DNA of 64,000 bases from Corynebacterium mycetoides (GCF_900103625.1 NZ_LT629700.1:1054001-1118000); one strand, 5' to 3'; positions 24,354 through 32,275 are shown, numbered from the stretch's first letter. Numbers and translations: made by a program. Notes: a model not told the origin generated them from the letters alone.

Positions 24354-25496
24354 TTAAAACGCATAGTACCCCGTCAAAATCTCCCGAATCTTACTCACAG
24401 ACTCGTAATCTCGACTAGAATACCATCCTAAGCCACCACGCCGTAATCCATCCTCTAACGGACCGCGGAGTGCATCCGGATACTGCTCGTAGAAACGAGG
24501 ATCCGTTTTAAACATGAAATCGAAATCACCTGCCGAAAGTTGGGAGCTAATTTCAGTAGGCACCCCCGAAACTAGCGCCTCAGCCTGCTCAGTCCGGCCG
24601 TACGCAAACAAAAGCAACGCAGTCAGGTCAACGGCAAAATTCTGACCAAATTTGTAATGCACTTTCTGGGAAGTCGGCAGCGGAGGGGCATCGATGCCGA
24701 AACCGAAAATGTCATCAACAAGTTGAGCCAGCGCAATTTTCCGGAAGTACTTCTCTTCTCCGGGACTTGCAAGAGACAATAAAGATTTTGATAAAAGGTC
24801 CGGATTGTGCCGAAGCACAAGGAGGACAGTCCCAACTTCCGAAATACCTGCCACTGGGGCGACACTCTCGTACCCCGCGAGCTTGAAAGGTGGGAACGTG
24901 TGGGCAGCAGAAGCTGGAGCGTTTAACCTCAGCTGCGAAGCTTCCAGAATCGACCCGAAGGCAAAGTAGGGCGATTCGAAGCAATTTGCTAGTAGCAAAG
25001 GACCAATTCCCATAAAGGACCAACTATTCGAGCGCAATCCCGTGGTCACAATATTTGTTTCAATGATCCTTGTGTCGAATTGCTGAAAGAAATTCCGTTC
25101 TCGGGAGAACCGCCCCCCAAAATCCAGAGAGACGAGCTCACAGTCTCCCAACAGGAACTTTGAGGCCAGAGAGTCGAGCCCCCCACTGAAATTGAGAACT
25201 GCATTTGATCCGTCTTTTTTGTTGGGGATGAAATCCAGGCTTCCGGAAGCTTGTACATCGGAACCCGTCCACTCAGCGATTCCCGATACGACACTACTGC
25301 TCACTGGGAAGCCAAAGTCAATTCGATCGAAGCGCGTGCCACATAAAGTGCTCAGAGCAATGGCGAGACTGTCCTCCTCTAGCGGAATCACCTCATCAAA
25401 AACAAAGTTTAATTTTTCTTCACTGCCATCGGTTCCCACCGAGATACTTAGGTGGGTACCATTCCATCGCTCAGGTTGAAACGAAATATGGTTCAT
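24354..25496 (-). CDS. PP-loop ATPase-like protein of the polysaccharide cluster
   Basis: This 380-residue protein carries the PP-loop signature SGGLDS at about residues 104-109 (VLNFSGGLDSLAS), preceded by a beta-rich N-terminal module. A conserved helical stretch follows (SLASPGEEKYFRKIALAQLV). PP-loop enzymes adenylate a carbonyl, carboxylate or amide before adding nitrogen or sulfur, as in QueC and asparagine synthetase B. The placement between wecB and the exporter suggests modification of a sugar, for instance amidation of an uronic acid; this is inference. The ATG at 25496 was chosen over the in-frame TTG at 25505. Confidence 0.75.
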   Translation of the reverse strand: MNHISFQPERWNGTHLSISVGTDGSEEKLNFVFDEVIPLEEDSLAIALSTLCGTRFDRIDFGFPVSSSVVSGIAEWTGSDVQASGSLDFIPNKKDGSNAVLNFSGGLDSLASKFLLGDCELVSLDFGGRFSRERNFFQQFDTRIIETNIVTTGLRSNSWSFMGIGPLLLANCFESPYFAFGSILEASQLRLNAPASAAHTFPPFKLAGYESVAPVAGISEVGTVLLVLRHNPDLLSKSLLSLASPGEEKYFRKIALAQLVDDIFGFGIDAPPLPTSQKVHYKFGQNFAVDLTALLLFAYGRTEQAEALVSGVPTEISSQLSAGDFDFMFKTDPRFYEQYPDALRGPLEDGLRRGGLGWYSSRDYESVSKIREILTGYYAF

Positions 25497-25510
25497 AATG
25501 ACCAAGCCTT

Positions 25511-26347
25511 TTAACTCGAGAAGGTTATCTGGGGGCGGATGTAGTCAGCTCTGATATTTTCGATGTACCCCGCATCCCTTCCGGACTTCACCAATCCAGT
25601 CCACTCTTGGTAGAGCGAGACAATCTCGTCTGAAGATCCATCAGCGATGATTTCGCCGCGATGAACCCACACTGCTCGAGCACAGTTACTCAGAACCTGC
25701 TCCGCCGAGTGAGAAACCAAGAATAGATTTCCCGCATCCTCGAGCAGCTTCGACATGCGCTCACTCGCTTTCTCCGCAAACGCTGCATCACCAGTCGAAA
25801 GGGCTTCATCGACCAACAGAATTTCCGGTTTAACGGCCGTCGAGATAGCGAAGCTCAATCTTGCGCCCTGCCCAGCCGAGTAAGTTTTCAGAGGCCTCTC
25901 GATAGCATCACCGATATCTGCCCAGTTCGAAATATCAGGTTCAAGTTCTTCAGCCTCTGCCCTAGTCATACCAAGCGCTAGACAACCTAGAATTACATTC
26001 TGCCGACCAGTCAAGTAAGGCTGTAGAGCAGGAGAAACTCCAAGCAGCATAGGTTGGGACTTTACAAGCACTTCACCCCGCGTTGCCGTTTCTGACCCAG
26101 CTATAAGTTTTAGGAGGGTGGACTTACCAGAGCCATTTCGCCCGATCACACCGATAGATTCACCCCTCACCGCCACCAAATTCGTGGGCTTTAAAGAATG
26201 AACATAGCGCGGACGTTTCCCCCCGGACTTGCCTCCTGCATCAATTGATTTGCTATCCGTCACGGCATAGATTTTCGTTGCTTCTCGTAGAACTACAGCT
26301 GGATCTTCGACGAACTCAGATCCACCATCCTTAGAATGCCTTGGCAT
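25511..26347 (-). CDS. Polysaccharide ABC exporter, ATP-binding subunit (Wzt/TagH-type)
   Basis: This 278-residue ATPase has Walker A (IGRNGSGKSTLLKL), a Q-loop region (MLLGVSPALQPYLTGRQNV), a signature that deviates from LSGGQ (KTYSAGQGARLSFAI, as is usual in Wzt/TagH), Walker B (ILLVDEALSTGDAAF) and the switch His (LFLVSHSAEQVL). It lacks a large C-terminal substrate-binding domain, so it resembles TagH or the Wzt form used for lipid-linked glycans without chain-end recognition. It overlaps the permease gene by 17 bases. GGAGGG lies 12 bases before its ATG. Confidence 0.92.
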   Translation of the reverse strand: MPRHSKDGGSEFVEDPAVVLREATKIYAVTDSKSIDAGGKSGGKRPRYVHSLKPTNLVAVRGESIGVIGRNGSGKSTLLKLIAGSETATRGEVLVKSQPMLLGVSPALQPYLTGRQNVILGCLALGMTRAEAEELEPDISNWADIGDAIERPLKTYSAGQGARLSFAISTAVKPEILLVDEALSTGDAAFAEKASERMSKLLEDAGNLFLVSHSAEQVLSNCARAVWVHRGEIIADGSSDEIVSLYQEWTGLVKSGRDAGYIENIRADYIRPQITFSS

Positions 26348-27230
26348 AGCGGGGTTCAGCCCTCCAAAAATAGAAAAATCCGAAAGTTAGGGTGCCGAGC
26401 GACCAAGCTAAGAGAATGCCCCAGTCCCGTAGGCTCATCGGATTTGCGTACATTGCTACCTCACGAAACCCCTGAATGAACCGATAAGCCGGATTAGAGG
26501 TGAAAATACTGTAGACGACCGGGTTATCCGCATAGACCTCTACCGAGTAGAAAATGCCTGACGCGAACATCCACCCGCGAGCGAACAATTCGAGCAATAC
26601 CCTGGTGTCCGGCAAGAGCGCTGTAAGTCTTGCCGAAATGAACATTAGTCCGACGCAAAACCCCATAGTAAGGAGATAAAGGGGAACCACTAACAGCAAG
26701 CTCCAAGAGGGAACGAAGGGGATTTGAAACGCTAAAGCCGCAACGATAGCGACCACCATCGCGGGAAACGTGTCATATATATAACGGAGTGAGTTCGAGA
26801 GCACTATCGCGGCGCGAGGGAAAGCGAAAGTCTGGATCATGCTCTTGTTCGCTTCTAGTAGACCGATGCCACCCATGAGCATACGACTGATGGTGCTGAA
26901 GACGGTCATACCAATGATGACGAAACCGACGAAGTTGTCCACCCCTCGATTCGTCCTCAATAGCAGACCGAAAATCGCACCGTAGAGGAGAGCCTCAAGC
27001 ACTGGGCTGGCCACCAGCCAAAAGCGCCACCAATTGTAGTTTCGGGTTGTTCTGAACGCCTTGGCCCGTGCGTCCGCCTTGATGAAATCATCTCGGCGCA
27101 CTAGCTCGCGCATGTAGCTGCCAAAGCCGAGGTTCTGGCGCACTGTCCGAAGTCCTTCACGTCGAACCGTCATAGAAGGCACGGTGACTTCATCAGGTCT
27201 CGGATCTTGTGAATCCGATAACTGAGACAT
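26331..27230 (-). CDS. Polysaccharide ABC exporter, ABC-2 permease subunit (Wzm/TagG-type)
   Basis: This 299-residue permease has six likely membrane helices in the ABC-2 pattern: a first pair around ASPVLEALLYGAIFGLLL and NFVGFVIIGMTVFSTI, then FPAMVVAIVAALAFQIPF, LLLVVPLYLLTMGFCVGLMF, a segment GWMFASGIFYSVEVY, and a final helix LLAWSLGTLTFGFFYFW. It is preceded by a cytoplasmic N-terminus (DFIKADARAKAFRTTRNYNWWRFW). With the ATPase downstream it would export a lipid-linked glycan across the cytoplasmic membrane. It is the first gene of the minus-strand export unit. Confidence 0.9.
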   Translation of the reverse strand: MSQLSDSQDPRPDEVTVPSMTVRREGLRTVRQNLGFGSYMRELVRRDDFIKADARAKAFRTTRNYNWWRFWLVASPVLEALLYGAIFGLLLRTNRGVDNFVGFVIIGMTVFSTISRMLMGGIGLLEANKSMIQTFAFPRAAIVLSNSLRYIYDTFPAMVVAIVAALAFQIPFVPSWSLLLVVPLYLLTMGFCVGLMFISARLTALLPDTRVLLELFARGWMFASGIFYSVEVYADNPVVYSIFTSNPAYRFIQGFREVAMYANPMSLRDWGILLAWSLGTLTFGFFYFWRAEPRYAKAF

Positions 27231-27375
27231 TTAAATCCCTGTCCTCTCGAAGGTTGACCACAATGAGTCTTTCGCCCACACTGTGAGACCTTCTCTCTGT
27301 TCGATTCCTTCCATCGGAAGTATTTTAGCCCCTCAGACCCTGTCGAACGTTTTCCGTCAATGCGTCTAAAATTCC

Positions 27376-28002
27376 CTAGTCCCTGATTGTCGATCGCTCC
27401 CGCTTCTTCCCCTCCGCCCACAACCGGTCTTGTACATCGCCTGGGACGGTGCCGGTGCTGCCGTCGAAAAGGTACGGCGCGCGGTTTTTCAGCTTATCGA
27501 CGAAAGCCTGCGCCACATCAGCGAACGTGAACGCCCCGCGCTGGTCGGCGATCTCAGCATGGAAAAGGACCTGGAGGAGGAGATCGGACAGCTCCTTCTT
27601 CAGCTCGGCGTCGTCTTGGCGGGTGCGCACGGCCTCCGCGAACTCGGCCGACTCCTGCTCGAGGTAGGTGAGCAAACTCTCGTGGGTCTGCGCCCTCTCC
27701 CACTCGCCGCGGCTGCGGGCGACGTGCATCACGCGCTGGGCTTCGTTGATGGGGTCGTGGCGGGATGTGACCTCGATAAGAGGCTCTCCCCTGCTCAGCC
27801 GCTTGCGCACCGCCGGGTCGCCCGGATCGGTGGTGACCAGCCAGCCCTGGCCGGTGGCGTCCTCGCCGCGGACAAGGTCACCAAAGTTCCAGCGGGCCGA
27901 CACCGGCACCTCATCTGTGAAAGCGATGGGGCCCTCCACGCGGATGGCAACGTTGATAGGCACCATGTCCGGCCACCGCGGATCCAAAACCAGAACGCTC
28001 AT
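27376..28002 (-). CDS. mazG: MazG-type nucleoside triphosphate pyrophosphohydrolase
   Basis: MazG hydrolyses (d)NTPs to the monophosphates and pyrophosphate, cleaning the nucleotide pool. The 208-residue protein has a corynebacterial-type N-terminal extension (about 1-70). The MazG helical domain follows, with the Mg2+-binding pattern EQESAEFAEAV and ELSDLLLQVLFHAEIA and the closing KLKNRAPYLFDG. It lies between the exporter genes (145-base gap, no gene seen) and dnaG copy 2. Base composition is high-GC again, so the island ends before it. Confidence 0.9.
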   Translation of the reverse strand: MSVLVLDPRWPDMVPINVAIRVEGPIAFTDEVPVSARWNFGDLVRGEDATGQGWLVTTDPGDPAVRKRLSRGEPLIEVTSRHDPINEAQRVMHVARSRGEWERAQTHESLLTYLEQESAEFAEAVRTRQDDAELKKELSDLLLQVLFHAEIADQRGAFTFADVAQAFVDKLKNRAPYLFDGSTGTVPGDVQDRLWAEGKKRERSTIRD

Positions 28003-28070
28003 GGATTCGATGTTAGTGGCATTTAGTTGCTGCGGAATCCACGGGGAGATGCCGAGCTAAAGAAGCACAT

Positions 28071-28095
28071 CACCCCTCGCGCTAGGCGAGGGGTG
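28071..28095. terminator. Perfect 10-bp hairpin
   Basis: CACCCCTCGC (28071-28080) pairs perfectly with GCGAGGGGTG (28086-28095) around the loop GCTAG. There is no T-run, so it may be a factor-dependent terminator, an attenuator or a leftover from a mobile element. The roughly 410-base stretch 28003-28415 between mazG and dnaG otherwise holds only the doubtful small frame at 28184-28399. Confidence 0.4.
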
Positions 28096-28183
28096 CGGCG
28101 GGGTTGGTTCACCGAATTGGTGAGAGCCTGTTCCAGATCATACTGTCAGGTTTGAAAACAGTTAACTCCAGCACGTCAACAAA

Positions 28184-28399
28184 TTACTCCTTGTCCAAGT
28201 CGCCGGTCTCGCACGCTGCCCTCAGTTCGTCTAGGTGGAAATAACGAGGCGACTTGACGAAAACCGAACCCTGCCCCTCCTTCCTATGGAGAATCGGTGT
28301 GGCCGAGGTACTGTGTGGGACAGACCGTTCAACGGGTTGATCCCTTGGCGGTAGGGCCCAGTTAAACTCCCTCGCTTTTGCGACAGTTGCTGGGCCCAC
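28184..28399 (-). CDS. Doubtful small open frame, possible gene remnant
   Basis: A GTG-started frame of 71 codons lies just downstream of dnaG copy 2. It contains WALPPRDQPVERSVPHS and FVKSPRYFHLDELRAAC and resembles no family I know. There is no clear ribosome-binding site and the frame remains open upstream of the GTG into the dnaG end. It may be a remnant or non-coding. Confidence 0.25.
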   Translation of the reverse strand: MGPATVAKAREFNWALPPRDQPVERSVPHSTSATPILHRKEGQGSVFVKSPRYFHLDELRAACETGDLDKE

Positions 28400-28415
28400 T
28401 TCGGTTCCAAGAGAA

Positions 28416-30353
28416 CTAGCTGCCCCTGAACGCCCTCTCGTTAAGTTCCCGCCGCGCCTGCTCCAGCGCTACCAGGTCCGAGAAGAGCGCGTTGTACGCC
28501 ATCTCGTCGTCGCTGGGGCGCATGCGCTGAAGCTGCGATTTCAGCTGCGCGATCTGGTTGCCCACGCGGACTTCCTGGAGGCGGGAGAGCACCGAATCGG
28601 CGTAGGAGGCGGGATCTGCGGCGTGGATCTCCTCGACGGCGAGCTCGGACACGAAGTTGCGGCCGGTGTCGTCGAGCATCTCGGCGCTGACGGCCGCGAT
28701 CCAGGCCGTGCCGTTGGAGGAGTTGGCGACTGCGCCGCCGGCCTTCGTCATTGCCTCGCGGACGGCGGAGTAGGCGGGGTGGGTGAAGGCGTCCGGGTTG
28801 ATGCCGTCGAAGTAACTGCCGGCCACCGCCGGGTACTGGAGGGCGACTTTGAGGGCTTCGCGTTGGGCCCAGAGGCGGGGGTCGTCGGGCGAGGGGGGCT
28901 GGAAGGCGGGGGCGCCCACACCAGAGCCGCCCGAGCCGGAGCCGGCGGAACCAACAGAAGAACCAGCGGCACCGGCCGCCTGCTCCCAGGCGGAACGCCG
29001 GCGCCCACCAGCCGAGGGATTCTTCGCCTCCTGCCGCACCTGCCGGATTACTTCGTTCGGGTCCGGCCACCCGACCCAACCGGCGAGCTGCCGGGCGTAC
29101 TCGGTCTGCAATGGGGTGTCTTTGATTTGGGCGACGACGGGGACGGTGCGTCGTAAAGCTTGCAGGCACCCCTCGGGGGTGTCCAGCGAGTAGTCCTTCA
29201 GCAGGGACTCGATGACGAACTCGAACATGGGGACGCGGGAGGCGACGAGGTCGCGGACGGCGGCGTCGCCGCGTGCCATGCGCAGATCGCACGGGTCCAT
29301 GCCGTCCGGGGCGACGGAGACAAAAGACTGGCCGGTGAACTGCTGGTCGCCTTCGAAGGCGCGCATCGCGGCTTTCTGCCCTGCTTCGTCGCCGTCGAAG
29401 GTGTAGATCAGCTCGCCGCGGAAGTAGTTGTCGTCCAGCATGAGACGACGGATGATGCTCATGTGGTCCTTGCCGAAGGCAGTGCCGCACGCAGCCACAG
29501 CTGTTTTCACGCCGGCGGCGTGCATGGCCATGACGTCGGTGTAGCCCTCCACCACCACGCACTGGTGGCCGTCGGCGATATTCTTCTTCGCCAGATCGAG
29601 GCCGAAGAGCACCTTGGACTTGTGGTACAGCATCGTGTCCTGGGTGTTCATGTACTTGCCCATCGGATCATCGTCGAAGAGCTTCCGGGCGCCGAAACCG
29701 ATCACGTTGCCGGCGACATCCTTGATCGGCCACAGCAGACGGCGGCGGAACTTGTCGATGGGACCGCGCCGCCCCATTGTCGACAGCCCCGCATCGACAA
29801 GCTCCTGGACGTCGAAGCCTTTGCGCAGCAGGTGCTTCGTCAGTGTGTCCCAGCCTTCGGGGGCGTAGCCGCACTCGAAGTGGTGGATGATGTCGCGGTC
29901 GAAGCCGCGGTCGAGCAGGAACCGGCGGCCCACTTCCGCTTCAGGCTGCTCGAGCTTGGCGCGGTAGAACTCGTGCGCGGCTTTATTCGCCGCAATGAGG
30001 CGGGCGCGGGTGCCGGGCTTCACGTCGCGGGCGCCCGTGGATCCGCCCTGGTAGTTGATGTGGTAGCCGATTTCCTCCGCGACGGCCTCGACCGCCTCGG
30101 GGAAGCTCAGCTGCTCCATCTCCATCATGAAGGAGAAGACGTCGCCGCCTTTGCCCGTGGAGAAGCAGTGGTAGTACCCGCGGACCGGACGCACGTGGAA
30201 TGACGGCGTCTTCTCGTCCTTGAACGGGCTCAGCCCCTTCAAGGAGTCGTGCCCGGCGGGCTTGAGCTGAACGTACTCGCCCACGATGTCGGCGATATTG
30301 GCGCGCTCGCGGATAGCCTCGATGTCACTATCCGGAATTCTGCCCCTAGCCAT
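28416..30353 (-). CDS. dnaG: DNA primase DnaG, copy 2 (complete)
   Basis: This complete primase has 645 residues. The CHC2 zinc-binding domain is at the N-terminus (PFHVRP-like core with HCFSTGKGGDVFSF). The catalytic core and TOPRIM follow (VVEGYTDVMAMHAAG; TFDGDEAGQKAAMRAF). A Gly/Ser-rich linker (about 470-500) leads to the C-terminal DnaB-interaction domain. The start MARGRIPDSD at 30353 matches copy 1; a longer start (ATG 30362) is possible. It lies beside dgt and the conserved housekeeping block, which suggests that this is the resident primase. The RNase/barstar pair is divergent, 42 bp away. Confidence 0.96.
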   Translation of the reverse strand: MARGRIPDSDIEAIRERANIADIVGEYVQLKPAGHDSLKGLSPFKDEKTPSFHVRPVRGYYHCFSTGKGGDVFSFMMEMEQLSFPEAVEAVAEEIGYHINYQGGSTGARDVKPGTRARLIAANKAAHEFYRAKLEQPEAEVGRRFLLDRGFDRDIIHHFECGYAPEGWDTLTKHLLRKGFDVQELVDAGLSTMGRRGPIDKFRRRLLWPIKDVAGNVIGFGARKLFDDDPMGKYMNTQDTMLYHKSKVLFGLDLAKKNIADGHQCVVVEGYTDVMAMHAAGVKTAVAACGTAFGKDHMSIIRRLMLDDNYFRGELIYTFDGDEAGQKAAMRAFEGDQQFTGQSFVSVAPDGMDPCDLRMARGDAAVRDLVASRVPMFEFVIESLLKDYSLDTPEGCLQALRRTVPVVAQIKDTPLQTEYARQLAGWVGWPDPNEVIRQVRQEAKNPSAGGRRRSAWEQAAGAAGSSVGSAGSGSGGSGVGAPAFQPPSPDDPRLWAQREALKVALQYPAVAGSYFDGINPDAFTHPAYSAVREAMTKAGGAVANSSNGTAWIAAVSAEMLDDTGRNFVSELAVEEIHAADPASYADSVLSRLQEVRVGNQIAQLKSQLQRMRPSDDEMAYNALFSDLVALEQARRELNERAFRGS

Positions 30354-30395
30354 GGCGCACATCCTACCGCGCGGGGGTTCGTTTAAAATGAATGC

Positions 30396-30839
30396 ATGTC
30401 TACTGACGGCGACAGTTCGAGCCATTCAGTGGCTCTGCCTTTGATCCTCATCATCGGCCTCATCACGCTCGTGGCCGTCGTGTACTCGATCGTGCACGAC
30501 CCAGACAGCCCGGAGCGCACAGGCACCCCGCAAAGCAACGAGAGCGGGATCAGCGAGTGCGCGTCGATTCCGCCAGAAGCAACAGAGCTTATCGACGACA
30601 TCCACTCCGGCGGCCCCTTCGACCACCCCTCGAACGACGGCAGCCACTTCGGCAATTACGAACAGATCCTGCCGCGGGAGGATTCGGACTATTACCGCGA
30701 ATACACCGTGGAGACCCCCGGTGTGGATCACCGCGGGGAACGCCGCATTGTCACCGGCGGAGGCACCGAGACCGATCCAGACGTGTACTACTACACCGAC
30801 GACCACTACGAATCCTTCTGCGAGGTGACCGTCGAATGA
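30396..30839 (+). CDS. Membrane-anchored or secreted guanyl-specific RNase, RNase Sa/T1 family
   Basis: This 147-residue protein has an N-terminal hydrophobic segment (about 12-33), a linker, and an RNase Sa-type domain. The catalytic Glu102 (YREYTVETPG), Arg117 (GERRIVTGG) and His137 (TDDHYESF) are in place, and Cys55 and Cys142 fit the family disulfide. It would cut RNA after G outside the membrane. The stop overlaps the start of a barstar gene (ATGA at 30836), so toxin and inhibitor are coupled. It is a paralogue of the gene at 1338-1760. Confidence 0.9.
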   Translation: MSTDGDSSSHSVALPLILIIGLITLVAVVYSIVHDPDSPERTGTPQSNESGISECASIPPEATELIDDIHSGGPFDHPSNDGSHFGNYEQILPREDSDYYREYTVETPGVDHRGERRIVTGGGTETDPDVYYYTDDHYESFCEVTVE

Positions 30840-31195
30840 CGCTCGATCCGGCAACTCCGCACGACTCCGACAACACCTCCGCAGACTCGACCACTTTCTC
30901 GAAAACTGTCGTCGTTTCCCGCCCGGTGCACTCCATTGCGGATCTCGGCGTCGGCATCATCGACGCCGTCTACTCCCCCGACAAGCCCGCCACCAACTCC
31001 GCCAGCCCCAGCGCGGAACTTGACCCCGGCCCCGACGCCCGCCCAGTCCCCCGCAACCTCGACGCTCTCGCGGACCTTCTGCGCGAGACCCAGACAGACC
31101 GCCTCGTCGTGACGGACTGGCGCGCATCGGAAGAGCTGACCGGAAAGCTGCTCAACGTCTTCTCCCACGAAGGCGTCACACTCGTGCGGGGATAG
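30836..31195 (+). CDS. Barstar-family ribonuclease inhibitor
   Basis: This 119-residue cytoplasmic protein has an extended N-terminus (about 1-28). A barstar-like fold follows, with an HSIADLGVGI helix, the family hallmark NLDALADLL (74-82), RLVVTDWRAS and LLNVFSHEGVTLV. The Asp corresponding to barstar Asp39 is present (Asp80), while the preceding Trp38 is Ala. Barstars block the RNase active site so that enzyme caught in the cytoplasm is harmless. It overlaps the RNase gene by four bases. Confidence 0.85.
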   Translation: MTLDPATPHDSDNTSADSTTFSKTVVVSRPVHSIADLGVGIIDAVYSPDKPATNSASPSAELDPGPDARPVPRNLDALADLLRETQTDRLVVTDWRASEELTGKLLNVFSHEGVTLVRG

Positions 31196-31210
31196 TGCAT
31201 CCCTCGCACA

Positions 31211-31285
31211 AAACCTGAGTCCGCGCGCTCTAATCACCGCCGGATTGCACATTTCAGTGCGCAAATGAGCTTTGAACTCAGGTTT
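31211..31285. promoter_or_regulatory. Nested inverted repeats upstream of AbiEi-like gene
   Basis: AAACCTGAGT (31211-31220) is the exact complement of ACTCAGGTTT (31276-31285). Between them lies a second, smaller symmetry, GCAC-ATTTCA-GTGC. A related stretch, TTCAGGTTTCG, recurs inside the following gene near 31406. These may be an operator for the AbiEi-like protein or the end of the barstar transcript. Confidence 0.4.
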
Positions 31286-31324
31286 CGAGGAGACTCCTGA
31301 ACTCACCCGGGGTAAACAGGGTGC

Positions 31325-32275
31325 ATGGGGGAAATTCGGGAATGGGTACAGTTCGCTGAACAGGACGTACGGGAGCTCCGGCAGCGATATTTGGAAGAGC
31401 GAATTCAGGTTTCGCGTCAGGATCGCACGATGCCCCCGCCAGGACTTAGCTTCGTGTCTCCGACGAGTGGAATCGCGTCCGATTGGTTTCGCAGCCTCCG
31501 GATGAAGCAGCAATTCGTCGTGCGCGGTGCGGCTGCCGCGAAAGAGACGCGAAAGGCTGTGCTCATCGGTGCCTGGGCGGCCGCGCAATGGGGAATGTGG
31601 TTCGTGCTGCCGAATGATCCGGCGGTGGAATTCACGTTGCCGTCGGGGCATCAACCGTCGAAAAGCATGCTTCCGCCTGGAGTGCGTTTCAGGTCCTTGA
31701 AGCTCCGGGAGGGCGATGTCATGGAACTGGACGGCGTGCGCGTAACGAATCCGCTGCGCACCTACCTCGATCTGTGCCGCATGCGGAACCGTACGAATGC
31801 CTGGCTCGCGGCGGGGTGGCTGCTCGAGCGCGGTATCAGTGCCCAGGAGATCGCGGAGTACGCGGAGAGCTTCGATGGTCCGATGCATCCGAACAGGAAG
31901 CGTCTGGCCGTGTCGCTTCCCCGCCGTGCGCGGGATGTCGGCTCGTTTCCGTATCTGCTCGCGTATGCGCTTCTCGAGCACTCCCCAGTTTCAGTCCGTA
32001 CCCACTGCGAACTGGATGAGATGGGGCACGCGGTTCTGCTCGCTGGGAACGACCTCGTCATCGCCGTCGACGAGGATCCGCTGTGGCGCGAACTGGAAAG
32101 CGAAGGTGACGGCGATGGGTTAGCGCGCAACCGCCGCAGGCGCGAGAGGTGGATTGCCGCGCGCGGATTCCGCAAGCTCTACTTCACTGCCGAAGAAATC
32201 GAGGCGGACCCGGATGGCTTCGTCAGTGAAGTGCTCGGAGCAACGCGCTTGCGGAACCGCCGGCTGACGTATTGA
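31325..32275 (+). CDS. AbiEi/DUF559-like protein with degraded nuclease half
   Basis: This 316-residue protein shares the two-part layout of the protein at 1839-2723: RKAVLIGAWAAA, then PGVRFRSLKLREGDVMELDGVRVTNPLRTYLDL in the AbiEi-like half, and a nuclease-like second half (AYALLEHSPVSVRTHCELD, LVIAVDEDPLW, RRRERWIAARGF). In the second half the RPDF motif is replaced (GHAVLLAGND) and the usual E-x-D with a following Lys is not clear, so catalytic activity is doubtful. Start ATG 31325. Function is unknown. Sequence divergence from the first relative is large. Confidence 0.65.
   Translation: MGEIREWVQFAEQDVRELRQRYLEERIQVSRQDRTMPPPGLSFVSPTSGIASDWFRSLRMKQQFVVRGAAAAKETRKAVLIGAWAAAQWGMWFVLPNDPAVEFTLPSGHQPSKSMLPPGVRFRSLKLREGDVMELDGVRVTNPLRTYLDLCRMRNRTNAWLAAGWLLERGISAQEIAEYAESFDGPMHPNRKRLAVSLPRRARDVGSFPYLLAYALLEHSPVSVRTHCELDEMGHAVLLAGNDLVIAVDEDPLWRELESEGDGDGLARNRRRRERWIAARGFRKLYFTAEEIEADPDGFVSEVLGATRLRNRRLTY

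Noticed and set aside
28623-30203. Long plus-strand frames over dnaG, malQ, ybeY/phoH and similar genes
   Set aside because: They are reverse-complement shadows of high-GC coding sequence, with biased residue use and no family motifs.
1-30353. Simple assembly duplication of the dnaG region
   Set aside because: The copies differ at many third positions, in the RNase sequences and in presence of barstar, so they are not the same DNA placed twice. A chimeric contig is still possible.
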